Assembly (NCBI GenBank): GCA_039794405.1
Contig: JBDIVL010000019.1
Coordinates: 1 to 64,000, forward strand
DNA length: 64,000 nucleotides
Origin: JBDIVL01 sp039794405
GTDB taxonomy: Bacteria; Planctomycetota; Brocadiia; Brocadiales; Brocadiaceae
Reading direction: 5' to 3'
The notes under the pieces are model-generated. The model was given only the letters and a program-made list of their open reading frames with translations. It was not told the DNA's origin and made no database searches. Of this stretch, positions 15,891-25,151 are shown in pieces. Each line of letters opens with the position of its first letter. The first letter of the stretch is position 1. A program made the position numbers and the translations under genes.

Positions 15891-16741
15891 CGTCTCCTTC
15901 TTCCCCCTCTTCTGGCGCGTTTTTCAAAAAATTCCGAGATTTTTTTTATCCATATTTCTTCATTTTCTTCCGTAGATAATGTAAGGTAATCTATATTCAA
16001 TTTTCTAAACAGGGTTAAATAATGTTTTGGTTTTTCCAGAGTTGTTGAAATATCAAGGAGTCTCGTTATACCTGTTTCTATATCACGGGCGGTAAAAAAG
16101 CCCCTTGTATTTGGTAAGTTTGTTTCTGCCCTGTCCGAAATAATGATAGGGATTACTTCGTGTAAATACGATAGTGTTTTCAGTGACTGTTCATAATTGT
16201 AAGGTGCTAAAAAATCTGAGAGGATGAATATGAGGGCTGGGGAAGAAGCTTTTTCATTTAAAAACCTAAATGCGCAATTTAGGTCAGTATAATCACTTGA
16301 TGGTGTTTCAAGTAAGACATTTTTTATATTTTTTAAGGCTTCTTTCTTGCCGGCTTTTGGTTTGATGTAGTTTTCTATGTTGTGGGTAAATGTAACAAAA
16401 CCTATTTCATTACCGGTTTCTGAGGCAGCATAGACAATGATTGAGAGGATAGCTAATTGAACATCTTCCTTTGTATTTATAAAAGAACCAAATTTTCCGG
16501 ACCGGCTTTTATCAACGAGAAAGAAGATAGTTACACGTTTATCTACCAGTTTTACGCGTACATGAAGCCTTCCTGTCCTTGCAGTTGTCTTCCAGTCTAT
16601 GGATCGAAAATCGTCTCCAGGCTGGTATTGCCGAAGTTCATCCAATTCTAATCCATGTGGTGCATTCAGATAACTGGAAAATATTCCATTAAAGAGATTT
16701 CCGATTAGCCGTTGTAAATAAAGCCTTATTCTCCTCTTCAT
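15887..16741 (-). CDS. DUF58 protein of the MoxR/bat system
   Basis: A 284-residue protein belonging to the DUF58 group, which is VWA-related and nearly always follows moxR. Hallmarks are LDELRQYQPGDDFRSIDWKT (residues about 31-50) and FFLVDKSRSGKFG in the VWA-like fold, where the usual metal-site motif appears as DKSRS. The C-terminus is very basic (RARRGGRRRR). It starts five bases after the moxR stop and overlaps the batD start (ATGA), so translation is coupled along the operon. No membrane segment is predicted, so it is likely cytosolic and acts with the MoxR ATPase. Confidence 0.9.
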   Translation of the reverse strand: MKRRIRLYLQRLIGNLFNGIFSSYLNAPHGLELDELRQYQPGDDFRSIDWKTTARTGRLHVRVKLVDKRVTIFFLVDKSRSGKFGSFINTKEDVQLAILSIIVYAASETGNEIGFVTFTHNIENYIKPKAGKKEALKNIKNVLLETPSSDYTDLNCAFRFLNEKASSPALIFILSDFLAPYNYEQSLKTLSYLHEVIPIIISDRAETNLPNTRGFFTARDIETGITRLLDISTTLEKPKHYLTLFRKLNIDYLTLSTEENEEIWIKKISEFFEKRARRGGRRRR

Positions 16742-16746
16742 CTGAA

Positions 16747-17757
16747 TTAGTCCAATCGTGCGACACGTTGAAGTATCTTTTTAATGATATCATCAGGATC
16801 AATGCCCTGTGATTCTGCTTCATGGGAAAGAATAATTCTATGCCGGAGAACGGGATACGCTATTTTGTGGATATGTTCTGGTAATATCATATCATCTCCA
16901 TTTATATAGGCGTATACACGGGATGCCTTTGCTAAAGCAATAGTCGCTCTCGGTGAAGCTCCGTACATGATAAGATCTTTTAGCTCACAATTACTCTCTT
17001 CAGGTCTTGTTGCCCTTACCAATCGTGTAATATATTTTACAATGGCTGACGTTTCGTGAAGAGGAAACCATTCCGTAATTGTATGCCGTAATGAAAGCAC
17101 CTCTTTTGGGGTTAAAACAACATCTAAAAGGGCATTTTCTTCCCGAATTTGCCTTTCTGTAATTTCCCTTTCATCTCCATATGTTGGATAACACACTTTT
17201 AATTTAAACATGAACCGGTCTATTTCGGCTTCAGGTAATAGGTATGTTCCTGATATTTCAATAGGGTTTTGTGTTGCCAGTACAAGGAATAGTTTTTCCA
17301 AGGGGTAAGATTCTCGGCCAATAGTCACCTGCTTCTCCTGCATTGCCTCAAGGAGCGCACTTTGAACCTTTGCGGGTGAACGATTAACTTCATCGGCAAG
17401 TAATAAATTGGTAAATACAGGGCCCTTTTGTATTTTACTTTTCTTCGTTTCTGGATCCCATAATTCAAAGCCTGTAATGTCTCCAGGAATAAGGTCTGGC
17501 GTAAATTGTACCCTTTGAAACTTTGCATCTAATACGCGGGCTACGGTTTTTACCGTGATAGTCTTACCGAGTCCCGGATAACCTTCCAAGAGAATATGTC
17601 CATCTGATAGAAGTGCTATGATGATTCCTTCTACCATTTCCTCTTGTCCAACAATGATTTTTCCTACTTCTTTTTTTATTTTTTTTACTTTTTCTTGAAT
17701 AGATTCCCTGTTAATAAATTCCCTATCATGCACTTCTTTTTTTATGCGTGGTTTCAC
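16747..17757 (-). CDS. moxR: MoxR-family AAA+ ATPase
   Basis: A 336-residue AAA+ chaperone-type ATPase, first gene of the operon. Walker A is GYPGLGKT (about 59-66). Walker B is in NLLLADEVNRSPAKVQSALL and sensor 1 in LVLATQNPIE; the family motif SGTYLLPEAEIDRFMFKLKV is present. The start is GTG at 17757 with a GGGGG stretch nine bases upstream. MoxR proteins act with VWA partners to activate or assemble target complexes; here the partners are DUF58, BatA and BatB downstream. The upstream gap is shared divergently with the glutamate-synthase-like gene. Confidence 0.94.
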   Translation of the reverse strand: MKPRIKKEVHDREFINRESIQEKVKKIKKEVGKIIVGQEEMVEGIIIALLSDGHILLEGYPGLGKTITVKTVARVLDAKFQRVQFTPDLIPGDITGFELWDPETKKSKIQKGPVFTNLLLADEVNRSPAKVQSALLEAMQEKQVTIGRESYPLEKLFLVLATQNPIEISGTYLLPEAEIDRFMFKLKVCYPTYGDEREITERQIREENALLDVVLTPKEVLSLRHTITEWFPLHETSAIVKYITRLVRATRPEESNCELKDLIMYGASPRATIALAKASRVYAYINGDDMILPEHIHKIAYPVLRHRIILSHEAESQGIDPDDIIKKILQRVARLD

Positions 17758-18282
17758 GATTTAACCCCCATTTGAATGCAGCGGGTTCCTGTTTTATGTA
17801 TCTTTTTCTTTGTTCTTAAGCCTATGTCAATTAAGTTCTTCATAAAAATTATGAATGACTTAACAAGCAAACATTACTAAATTACCTCCCTTATCCTTCT
17901 TGGAAGAAGCTCAATGGATAAGACTTGCTAAAAAAAGTTTATTATTTATAATTATATGTTTTCATATATATATTTACAAATAAATTATGACTTTTGAATG
18001 ATTATGAATAATAAAACCATCTCTATGAGACTATGGACAGTACTACCGTTCAAGTGAAATTTTGTAGTGGATGTACCGCATATTCCCTTCTCATTTCCGG
18101 TCTGTATTTATGCTATTGTAAATAATTTTATTTCCCAGTAAAATTGTATTGACAGTAAATTTGAAAATGTGTATATATTCAAAATTTGATATTATAACTA
18201 TAAATAACAAGACACATTAACTTATCATAAAAATTGATAAACTTATGAATATTTTTATAAATTTATAGAAAGGGGTTTGGAA
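17758..18282. other. Divergent promoter region
   Basis: A 525-base, strongly AT-rich gap between moxR (minus) and the FMN protein (plus). A clear sigma-70 promoter for the plus-strand gene is at 18149-18177. For moxR a minus-strand TTGACA occurs near 17830, but no good -10 follows at 16-18 bases. No RNA gene or repeat of families A-C was found. Confidence 0.6.
18149..18177 (+). promoter_or_regulatory. Sigma-70 promoter
   Basis: TTGACA at 18149-18154, a 17-base spacer, then TATATA at 18172-18177. The -35 is a perfect match and the spacing optimal. It would give a leader of about 100 bases before ATG 18283, and suggests high constitutive expression of the FMN protein. Confidence 0.65.
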
Positions 18283-19971
18283 ATGTCGTTCTCAAAACCA
18301 AATGCATCGGTAGCAACGCGTACAAAAAATAGAACACCAAATGATAGGACGCAAGCTAACGGTATGTGTTCAGTTTGTGTGGATGAATGTCCTGGTTTAT
18401 GCGAGATTGGAAAGTCTGCGTTTCGAGCAATGGAAAATTTATATCCACAGCCTTTCGGGACTATCACTGCTGGGGCAGATAAGGAATATCCCGTGGATTT
18501 TTCTCATTTAAATATCATGGGAACGGCTGTCGGAGCTCTAGGAATAGAGGCTGATAGTGATAAAGCGATTTTTGAGAATGTAAATACGGAAACAAGGTTA
18601 GGGAAAGATAAGGGTATTAAGTTAAGGCTTCCTATCATGATCCCAGGATTAGGATCGACAAAGGTTGCGAAGACACATTGGGATGGATTAGCTGTCGGTT
18701 CTGCAATCTCTGGTACGGCATTAACTATCGGTGAGAACGTAGGTGGTATGGATCCCACTTCCAAGTTTGAAAAAGGGAAGATAACCTACTGTCCTGATAT
18801 TGAGTATCGTGTAAAGGCGTTTAAAGATTGGCAACAAGATGGTTATGGAACAATTGTACTGCAGGAAAATGTCGAAGATAGTCGGTTGGGTGTGCTGGAA
18901 TATGGCATAACAAAATTAGGTGTTCAGGCAGTAGAATTGAAATGGGGGCAGGGTGCAAAGGATATCGGTGGTGAGGTTAAGATTGATAATCTGGAAAAGG
19001 CAAGAATGCTAAGGGATCGTGGGTATATTGTATTGCCTGATCCTTATGATAACAATGTAGCCTCTCTTTTTGGGAAGTCTTTTAAAGAGTTTGAAAGGCA
19101 TTCTCGTGTTGGGATGGTTACGGAAGAGGGGTTTGTCAAGAGGGTTGAAGAATTAAGGAAGGCGGGAGCCAAATACGTCTTCTTGAAGACAGGCGCTTAC
19201 AGACCTGCAGACCTCGCCAGGGCTGTTCGTTACTGTTCTGTTGCTGGGGTTGATGTCCTAACGGTTGATGGTGCGGGTGGTGGTACAGGTATGAGTCCTT
19301 GGCACATGATGAACGAATGGGGTGTACCTACTCTCTATATTTCTGCTCTTACCTATAATTATGTACACACACTCGCATCGAAGGGTAAATATGTTCCGGA
19401 TATTATTCTTGCCGGTGGTTTTGCCTTTGAGGATGATATTTTTAAGGCTATTGCGCTTGGTGCTCCCTATGTCAAGGCTGTTGGTATGGCACGCCCCCCA
19501 ATCTGTGCAGCACATGTTGGGAAATTAATTGCTGAACAGATAAAGAACAATGAGATTGATAGAACTATTGAGTTCTATGGGAAAACGATGGACGAAGTAT
19601 TTGTCCTGGCGCCTAAGATAAAGAGGTTATTCAGTTCCAATGGCAAAGAGGTACCTTCCGGGGCAATTGGAGTCTACTCATATTATCAACGTTTATCTCA
19701 AGGGTTGCGACAACTCATGTGCGGTGCAAGAAAGTTTGCATTGGAATATTTAACAAGGGACGATATTGTATCTCTGACACGTGAGACGGCTGAAATAACT
19801 GGTATACGATATGTTATGGATGCGGACCGAGAAGAGGTAGAAAGAATTCTCATGGGAAAAGAAACGGCTAAGATCAAAACAGCTAAGAAGTCTAAATCTA
19901 AACCTGAATCAAAGCCAAAATCAAAACAAAAAGTGACTCCGAAAAAACCTAAGGCGAAAGTGAAAAAATAA
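18283..19971 (+). CDS. FMN-binding glutamate-synthase-like protein with 4-Cys motif and Lys-rich tail
   Basis: A 562-residue protein with the alpha/beta barrel of the glutamate synthase synthase domain. ATG 18283 is preferred over the TTG six bases earlier because AAAGGGG lies about nine bases ahead. Residues 29-40 carry C-x2-C-x3-C-x3-C (CSVCVDECPGLC), suited to an iron-sulfur cluster. The FMN/substrate loop reads DGAGGGTGMSPWHMMNEWG (about 327-345), followed by ILAGGFAFEDDIFKAIALGA. There is no amidotransferase domain. The last 35 residues are a Lys/Ser/Pro repeat (SKPESKPKSKQK) not expected in this family. It probably makes or converts glutamate, or acts on a related substrate. Confidence 0.85.
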   Translation: MSFSKPNASVATRTKNRTPNDRTQANGMCSVCVDECPGLCEIGKSAFRAMENLYPQPFGTITAGADKEYPVDFSHLNIMGTAVGALGIEADSDKAIFENVNTETRLGKDKGIKLRLPIMIPGLGSTKVAKTHWDGLAVGSAISGTALTIGENVGGMDPTSKFEKGKITYCPDIEYRVKAFKDWQQDGYGTIVLQENVEDSRLGVLEYGITKLGVQAVELKWGQGAKDIGGEVKIDNLEKARMLRDRGYIVLPDPYDNNVASLFGKSFKEFERHSRVGMVTEEGFVKRVEELRKAGAKYVFLKTGAYRPADLARAVRYCSVAGVDVLTVDGAGGGTGMSPWHMMNEWGVPTLYISALTYNYVHTLASKGKYVPDIILAGGFAFEDDIFKAIALGAPYVKAVGMARPPICAAHVGKLIAEQIKNNEIDRTIEFYGKTMDEVFVLAPKIKRLFSSNGKEVPSGAIGVYSYYQRLSQGLRQLMCGARKFALEYLTRDDIVSLTRETAEITGIRYVMDADREEVERILMGKETAKIKTAKKSKSKPESKPKSKQKVTPKKPKAKVKK

Positions 19972-20082
19972 CCAGGTTTATTTTTTGGTATTCTCATTGA
20001 AAAAGGAATGGGGAATGATATAATGCTGCGGATGATTGGCTAAACATTTTATATAAAAAAGAAAAGGAAAGGGGGCATTAGA

Positions 20083-20511
20083 ATGGATAAGAGATTGTTG
20101 GCTTTATGTTTTGCCGGTTGTTTTGGTATAGTATTGAGCATCGCTGGTATGGGGCCAGGGGTTGTTTATGCAAAGGAAAGTAAGAAGTTAGCTGCAGACG
20201 GTGCCGTTTTTGATTTTAAGGCCCATACCTCAGGTCACTCGTTGGGTATGTATGGGTACGTTTCTGATAAGGATCTCCATCCTGTTGCAGATGCGCTTAT
20301 AACGATAAAACCCTCGAAAGGTAGGGTTCAAACAGTCACATCAAATGAAGACGGGGGGTATTATATCGATGGGATTGAGGATAATATACTGTATTCTGTA
20401 TACGCAAAAAAGACAAAATTAGGCAATACGAGGCAGGTAAAATTTAAAGTACCTTCTGGTGAGGACAGAAACTTTATCGTTAATTTGCAATTTAAAGGTA
20501 AGCAAAGGTGA
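20083..20511 (+). CDS. Secreted protein with carboxypeptidase-regulatory-like fold
   Basis: A 142-residue protein with a signal peptide (residues 1-30; GPGVVYAKES cleavage region). The rest resembles one Cna-B/carboxypeptidase-regulatory-like beta sandwich: GMYGYVSDKDLHPVADALIT, then TSNEDGGYYIDGIEDNILYS and the VKFKVPSGEDRNFIVNLQF strand ends. Such domains are often found in surface or transport-associated proteins and here probably act as a small periplasmic structural module. AAAGGGGG precedes the ATG. It follows the FMN protein by 110 bases and ends before a strong terminator, so the two may form one transcription unit. Confidence 0.75.
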   Translation: MDKRLLALCFAGCFGIVLSIAGMGPGVVYAKESKKLAADGAVFDFKAHTSGHSLGMYGYVSDKDLHPVADALITIKPSKGRVQTVTSNEDGGYYIDGIEDNILYSVYAKKTKLGNTRQVKFKVPSGEDRNFIVNLQFKGKQR

Positions 20512-20572
20512 AAATAAAAAATAATTAACGGATTATCTTTTAGACTTGTTTATATCCGTTTTATTTTGTATG

Positions 20573-20616
20573 AGGGTTTTTCAGTATCTTTTTATGATAC
20601 TGAAAAACCCTTTTTG
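20573..20616 (+). terminator. Rho-independent terminator
   Basis: agggtttttcagtatc at 20573-20588 pairs perfectly with gatactgaaaaaccct at 20596-20611 around a seven-base loop, followed directly by TTTTG. It ends the FMN protein/secreted protein unit and insulates the glycan cluster downstream. Confidence 0.9.
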
Positions 20617-20671
20617 TTTCATTATGGTTTATAAAAGTGAAATTTACGATAATCTAAAAATCAAGTACGGA

Positions 20672-22084
20672 ATGAACGTAATGTTTATTTTCCAATTTAT
20701 TGGTAATAGCCGATGGTTTTTCTATAAAAATTTTAATTATATTTTTGTAATGTTTTTTATTTTATGTTTTATTTCAACACTCTTTGGTTGTCAGAAAAAG
20801 AAGAATGTTATTTTAATATCAATTGATACCTTACGGGCTGACCATATGAGCTGTTATGGATATGCACGAAACACAACACCAATACTTGATACCTTTTCAA
20901 AAGAAGGTTATTTGTTTAAAAATGTAACCTCTACTTCTTCCTGGACAGCGCCTGCTATGGCATCTCTTTTTACTACCTTAATGCCCTCTCAGCATGATAT
21001 AAAGCATGGAGTTTATAAATCAGGAAGTATTTACGGTCAAGAAGTGCTCGATGAGTCTCATGTAACCCTTGCTGAAGTATTAAAAGAAAATGGCTTAACA
21101 ACATTTGGAATTTCATCAAATCCACATATGACAGAGGAACTGGGATTTGCACAAGGTTTCGATTGTTTTACTTTATGTAAGTTTCGTGATGCAGAAGAGG
21201 TGTCTAAGACAGCGATCGAGCTTATGACGAAGCATAAGGACAGCAAACCATTTTTTTTATGGGTACACTATTTTGATCCACACTGGCCATACAGAAAACG
21301 AGAACCCTGGATTTATGATTATGTACCAGGGTACAATGCTGAATTAAAGCGATTTTACCATATGAATTTGCCCAAGGTACGTACTGCAGCGGGGATAGAA
21401 AAAGGTTCGAGTATATTGCAAAAATTGGTAGCCCTCTATGATAGTGAAATTAATTATGTAGATCAATCTATCGGTAAATTACTAGATGCTGTCTATGGTA
21501 TTGAAGATACCATGATTATTATGGTATCTGACCATGGAGAAGGTTTTTTAGAACACAATTCTTTAGATCATGGATATCAATTATATGAGGAGTTCATAAA
21601 TGTTCCACTTATCATAAAACATCCTGCGAAACGGTCTGAGAAAAAGTCTTTTCATACCCCTTGTAGTATTATTGACATTCCTCTAACAATTCTTGACTGG
21701 CTGGATATTAAAAATACCTATCACTTCCAGGGAAAGAGTCTGCTGCCATTAATAATGGAAAAGACTCCAGATGAGGTAGATGGTTCGGATCGGATAATCT
21801 TTAGCGAATTAAACCGTTTTGGTAAGGATTTGACTTCTTTAAGGATCGGAAAATGGAAATATATTCATGATTTTAAGAATAAAAAAGAAGAATTATATGA
21901 TTTATCTGTTGATCCAGGTGAGACGATAAATGTTCTTACAGAAGAGCCGGAGTTCCATAATGAAGTAAGGAATAAACTCTCCGAGTGGCTCACGGCTGTT
22001 GGAGAACCCAAGGTAAAAACAAAGCGGGTAGAATTAAATGATGAGAGCGTAGAAAGATTGAAATCCTTAGGTTATATTGAATAA
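20672..22084 (+). CDS. Alkaline-phosphatase/sulfatase superfamily hydrolase or transferase, lipoprotein-like
   Basis: A membrane-bound metalloenzyme of the sulfatase fold. The open frame extends to 20546 through the terminator, so I start at ATG 20672 (20681 is an alternative). This gives a signal segment ending in STLFGC, a plausible lipobox. The core opens NVILISIDTLRADHMSCYGY, with the metal-binding Asp. Where sulfatases have Cys/Ser-x-Pro-x-Arg, this has SSWTAPAMAS, so a Thr is the likely nucleophile and formylglycine cannot form. Later metal ligands are MVSDHGEGFLEHN. The C-terminal RLKSLGYIE is common in these enzymes. Together with its position at the head of a glycan cluster, this suggests a phospho-transfer or phosphoesterase role. 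Confidence 0.75.
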   Translation: MNVMFIFQFIGNSRWFFYKNFNYIFVMFFILCFISTLFGCQKKKNVILISIDTLRADHMSCYGYARNTTPILDTFSKEGYLFKNVTSTSSWTAPAMASLFTTLMPSQHDIKHGVYKSGSIYGQEVLDESHVTLAEVLKENGLTTFGISSNPHMTEELGFAQGFDCFTLCKFRDAEEVSKTAIELMTKHKDSKPFFLWVHYFDPHWPYRKREPWIYDYVPGYNAELKRFYHMNLPKVRTAAGIEKGSSILQKLVALYDSEINYVDQSIGKLLDAVYGIEDTMIIMVSDHGEGFLEHNSLDHGYQLYEEFINVPLIIKHPAKRSEKKSFHTPCSIIDIPLTILDWLDIKNTYHFQGKSLLPLIMEKTPDEVDGSDRIIFSELNRFGKDLTSLRIGKWKYIHDFKNKKEELYDLSVDPGETINVLTEEPEFHNEVRNKLSEWLTAVGEPKVKTKRVELNDESVERLKSLGYIE

Positions 22085-22089
22085 AAACT

Positions 22090-23985
22090 ATGAGCAAAGT
22101 TCGGTATTATTCCCCTATTCTTCTCATAATCTCAATTTCTTTCCTGGTTTATTTAAATTCTCTGAGGAATGACTTTGTCTGGGATGATATGGTTTTGATA
22201 GTGGATAATGAAGGGATTACTAAATGGGGTTGTTTCTGGGAAAGCTTTATAAGGGATTTTTTTGATACAGCAGATGATACTATTGAATTTAAATACGGTT
22301 ATTACCGTCCCGTAATAAGCCTTAGTTACATGATTGATTATGCATTATGGGGATTAAAACCATGGGGATTTCATTTTTCTAACATCATTTTTCATACGGT
22401 AAGTTGTATTCTCGTCTATTTTATCGGTAATTCCTTGTTCAATAACCGTTTTGCTTCTCTGGTTGCTTCTCTGCTATTTGCTTGCCATCCTATTCATACA
22501 GAATCTGTTACATGGGTATCCGGACGTACTGATGTTATTGCCGGAATGTTTTTTTTATCGGCTTTTTACTTCTATCAGAAAGCAATGCAGCATTCTTTAC
22601 AAAGGGAAGAAAAATGGATGATTGATGATTGTTCTCGTACCGTAATTGCTCCCCAGTTATCTTTTTCTTTTAAAGAGGGAGAAAAAGAGGATTGCCGGAA
22701 AATACTCGGACAATTTTTCAAACAGGGCGCAACCTTTTATGCATGTTCTATTATTTTATTTGCCATTGCAATACTCTGCAAGGAAATGGTGGCAACACTG
22801 CCAATTCTTTTAATTGCTTATACTCTTTACTTTGCAGGATGGGGTAATATAAAGAATCTCAAAATATCACTTTTCTTAGGTATTCCTTATCTTCTTGTTC
22901 TCCTTATATACGGTATTGCCCGTTTTCTTGTTTTAAAAATCTCTACGGTAATTAATCCCGGCGGGGAAGAAATAACTCGTTTTTATCCTACAACAGTCTC
23001 ATTTATAAAAACCATTTTCCTCTATTTATTTAAGCTTGTGTATCCGGTACAATTGAGTGCATATATACAAAACCCTATATCCTTTTCTATAAAGGAGCCT
23101 GTCGTTATCCTTTCTGTTATTGGCCTTATATTCCTTATCTTTTTTATTGTTTGGTTAAAGAAAAAATGGGCTAGCGTATCATTTATGATACTTTTTTATT
23201 TGTTGACGTTGTTACCTCTGTCCAATTTTGTTCGTATTTCAGCACCGTGGGATATGGGCTTCGTTATGGCAGAGAGGTTTTTGTACATTCCATCTTTTGG
23301 TTTTTGCGGTATAGTTGCAGTATCATTGGCAAAGATGTTAAGGACTAAAAGGCATTCACTTCCGGCACTAAAATATGCTGCAATTTCATTAACGATTATC
23401 CTTTTAATTTGTTATTCGGGCCGTACACTTCTCAGGAATAATGATTGGGTAGATGAAAAGACTTTTTTTTTAAAAACATTGAAAGATACACCAGATGCGG
23501 CACTGCTTCAACATGCTCTCGGTAATGTCTATGCCAGGGCGGAAAATTATGAAAAAGCATTGGATTACTATAAAAGATCATTAGAACTCTATCCTCTCTA
23601 TCATGCTGCATACAATAACATAGGTACAATATATAGTAACGATGGACTGCTTGATTATGCAATAATTGCATTTAAAAATGCTATAGAAATAAATCCTGAT
23701 TATATACAAGCCCATTTCAACCTTGGGACAATGTATTATCAAAAAGGGCTGTTAAAAGAGGCTTCCGATGAATTTAATAGGGTATTGACATTAAATAAAA
23801 ACTATGTAAGGGCACACAATAACTTGGGTATTATTTATGCTGAAAATGGACAATTGAGTGAGGCTATCGCTGAGTTTGAAAAGATACTTACATATAATCC
23901 CCATAATGAAAAGGCAAAAAATAATTTGGCAATAATGAAAGAAAGATTAGCGAGCGAATCTGCTGCAAGTAAGAATTTACCATGA
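22090..23985 (+). CDS. TMTC-like polytopic membrane protein with C-terminal TPRs
   Basis: A 631-residue protein. The N-terminal about 460 residues hold roughly ten membrane segments and the opening motif NSLRNDFVWDDMVLIVDNEG, which resembles the acidic first loop of PMT/TMTC-type (GT-C) glycosyltransferases. HPIHTESVTWVSGRTDVIAG is a further conserved patch of this group. Residues about 475-620 form three or four TPRs (NVYARAENYEKALDYYKRSL, GTIYSNDGLLDYAIIAFKNA). The family is inferred to glycosylate from lipid-linked sugars. It starts six bases after the upstream stop and overlaps the next gene by four bases. The linker at about residues 170-205 is unusually charged. Confidence 0.82.
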   Translation: MSKVRYYSPILLIISISFLVYLNSLRNDFVWDDMVLIVDNEGITKWGCFWESFIRDFFDTADDTIEFKYGYYRPVISLSYMIDYALWGLKPWGFHFSNIIFHTVSCILVYFIGNSLFNNRFASLVASLLFACHPIHTESVTWVSGRTDVIAGMFFLSAFYFYQKAMQHSLQREEKWMIDDCSRTVIAPQLSFSFKEGEKEDCRKILGQFFKQGATFYACSIILFAIAILCKEMVATLPILLIAYTLYFAGWGNIKNLKISLFLGIPYLLVLLIYGIARFLVLKISTVINPGGEEITRFYPTTVSFIKTIFLYLFKLVYPVQLSAYIQNPISFSIKEPVVILSVIGLIFLIFFIVWLKKKWASVSFMILFYLLTLLPLSNFVRISAPWDMGFVMAERFLYIPSFGFCGIVAVSLAKMLRTKRHSLPALKYAAISLTIILLICYSGRTLLRNNDWVDEKTFFLKTLKDTPDAALLQHALGNVYARAENYEKALDYYKRSLELYPLYHAAYNNIGTIYSNDGLLDYAIIAFKNAIEINPDYIQAHFNLGTMYYQKGLLKEASDEFNRVLTLNKNYVRAHNNLGIIYAENGQLSEAIAEFEKILTYNPHNEKAKNNLAIMKERLASESAASKNLP

Positions 23986-25151
23986 GAATTGCATTAATAG
24001 TATATCAATTTATTGTAGAAAAAGGTGGGGTAGAAAGGTATGTATCTGATTTATCGAAACAACTTCTCAGGAGAGGTTACGAAGTTCATATATTTGCACA
24101 TCGGTTTAGTCGAGACTCAGATAAGAAATTGATTTTTCACTATGTTCCAGCCATTGCCTGGTGGTCACCTTTAAAGTACTGGACATTTGCAGTAAATGCA
24201 CCAAAGATTATTAGAAAAAGCGGACTAAAATTCGATCTTGTTCATGGATTTACCCAGACAGTATTTCAAGATATTTATCAGGTTGGAGGGGGGTGCCATT
24301 GGGATTATATGATGCACACATATCCCTTAATGCAATACATGGTCGGGAGAATTATCCTGTGCCTTAATCCAAGACACTTAAGTCTTCTCCTTTTAGAAAA
24401 GACAATTTTTAAGAAAAAATGCTATAGACAGATCATCTGTGTTTCAGAGCAATGCAGGAAAGAACTTCTTCACCATTATAAACCACTTGCCGCAGACATA
24501 GAGGTCGTCTATAATGGTGTCAATACTCAATTATTTACCACTCAAAACAAACCGGGAAGTAACAATACAATCCGTACTAAATATGCGATAGCACCAGATG
24601 AGATTCTTTTGTTGTTTGTTGGTTCTGGATTTAAGAGAAAAGGGCTAAAACATGTTATCGATGCTCTGTCTCTCGTGGAGGGAAATGTAAAGATAAAATT
24701 GCTTGTTGTGGGAAAAGGAAATGCTGAGGAATACCAAAGACTTGCGAAACAAAAGGGCGTTTCTGATAAAATAATCTTTGCCGGTATCTGTAAAAATGTT
24801 CAAGAGATCTATGCAGCAGGAGATATATTCGTTTTTCCAAGTGAGTATGATCCCTTTGGTATAGCATGTCTTGAGGCAATGGCAACAGGGATTCCCGTCA
24901 TAGCAAGCAGGTCAAGTGGTATTTCGGAAATTATTACGGAAGGGGAAGACGGCTTTCTTGTTAACTATCCAATTGATGCAAAGGAGATCGCAAATTATAT
25001 TCATATACTATTAGATAAAAAAACAAGAGAGCAAGTGGGTTTTGCTGCCAGACAAAAATCAGAAATATATTCTTTTGAAGCAAACACCGAAAAAATACTG
25101 CGGGTATATCAAAAGGTACTGAACAAGAGATATAATGAAAATGTATGTTAA
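23982..25151 (+). CDS. Glycosyltransferase family 4, WaaG-like
   Basis: A 389-residue cytosolic GT-B enzyme. The N-terminal domain starts MRIALIVYQFIVEKGGVERY with the Gly-Gly acceptor loop and includes QVGGGCHWDYM, reminiscent of the WaaG LPS glucosyltransferase. The C-terminal nucleotide-sugar domain shows LLFVGSGFKRKGLKHVIDAL and the donor-binding EPDE-like motif as SEYDPFGIACLEAMATGIPV. It is predicted to add a hexose to a growing lipid-linked or lipid A core glycan. It overlaps both neighbours (ATGA with the TMTC-like gene, 17 bases with the kinase gene), so these are translationally coupled. Confidence 0.88.
   Translation: MRIALIVYQFIVEKGGVERYVSDLSKQLLRRGYEVHIFAHRFSRDSDKKLIFHYVPAIAWWSPLKYWTFAVNAPKIIRKSGLKFDLVHGFTQTVFQDIYQVGGGCHWDYMMHTYPLMQYMVGRIILCLNPRHLSLLLLEKTIFKKKCYRQIICVSEQCRKELLHHYKPLAADIEVVYNGVNTQLFTTQNKPGSNNTIRTKYAIAPDEILLLFVGSGFKRKGLKHVIDALSLVEGNVKIKLLVVGKGNAEEYQRLAKQKGVSDKIIFAGICKNVQEIYAAGDIFVFPSEYDPFGIACLEAMATGIPVIASRSSGISEIITEGEDGFLVNYPIDAKEIANYIHILLDKKTREQVGFAARQKSEIYSFEANTEKILRVYQKVLNKRYNENVC

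Noticed and set aside
20546..20671. Upstream extension of the sulfatase-like gene
   Set aside because: The extension runs through the rho-independent terminator at 20573-20616 and gives no proper signal peptide.
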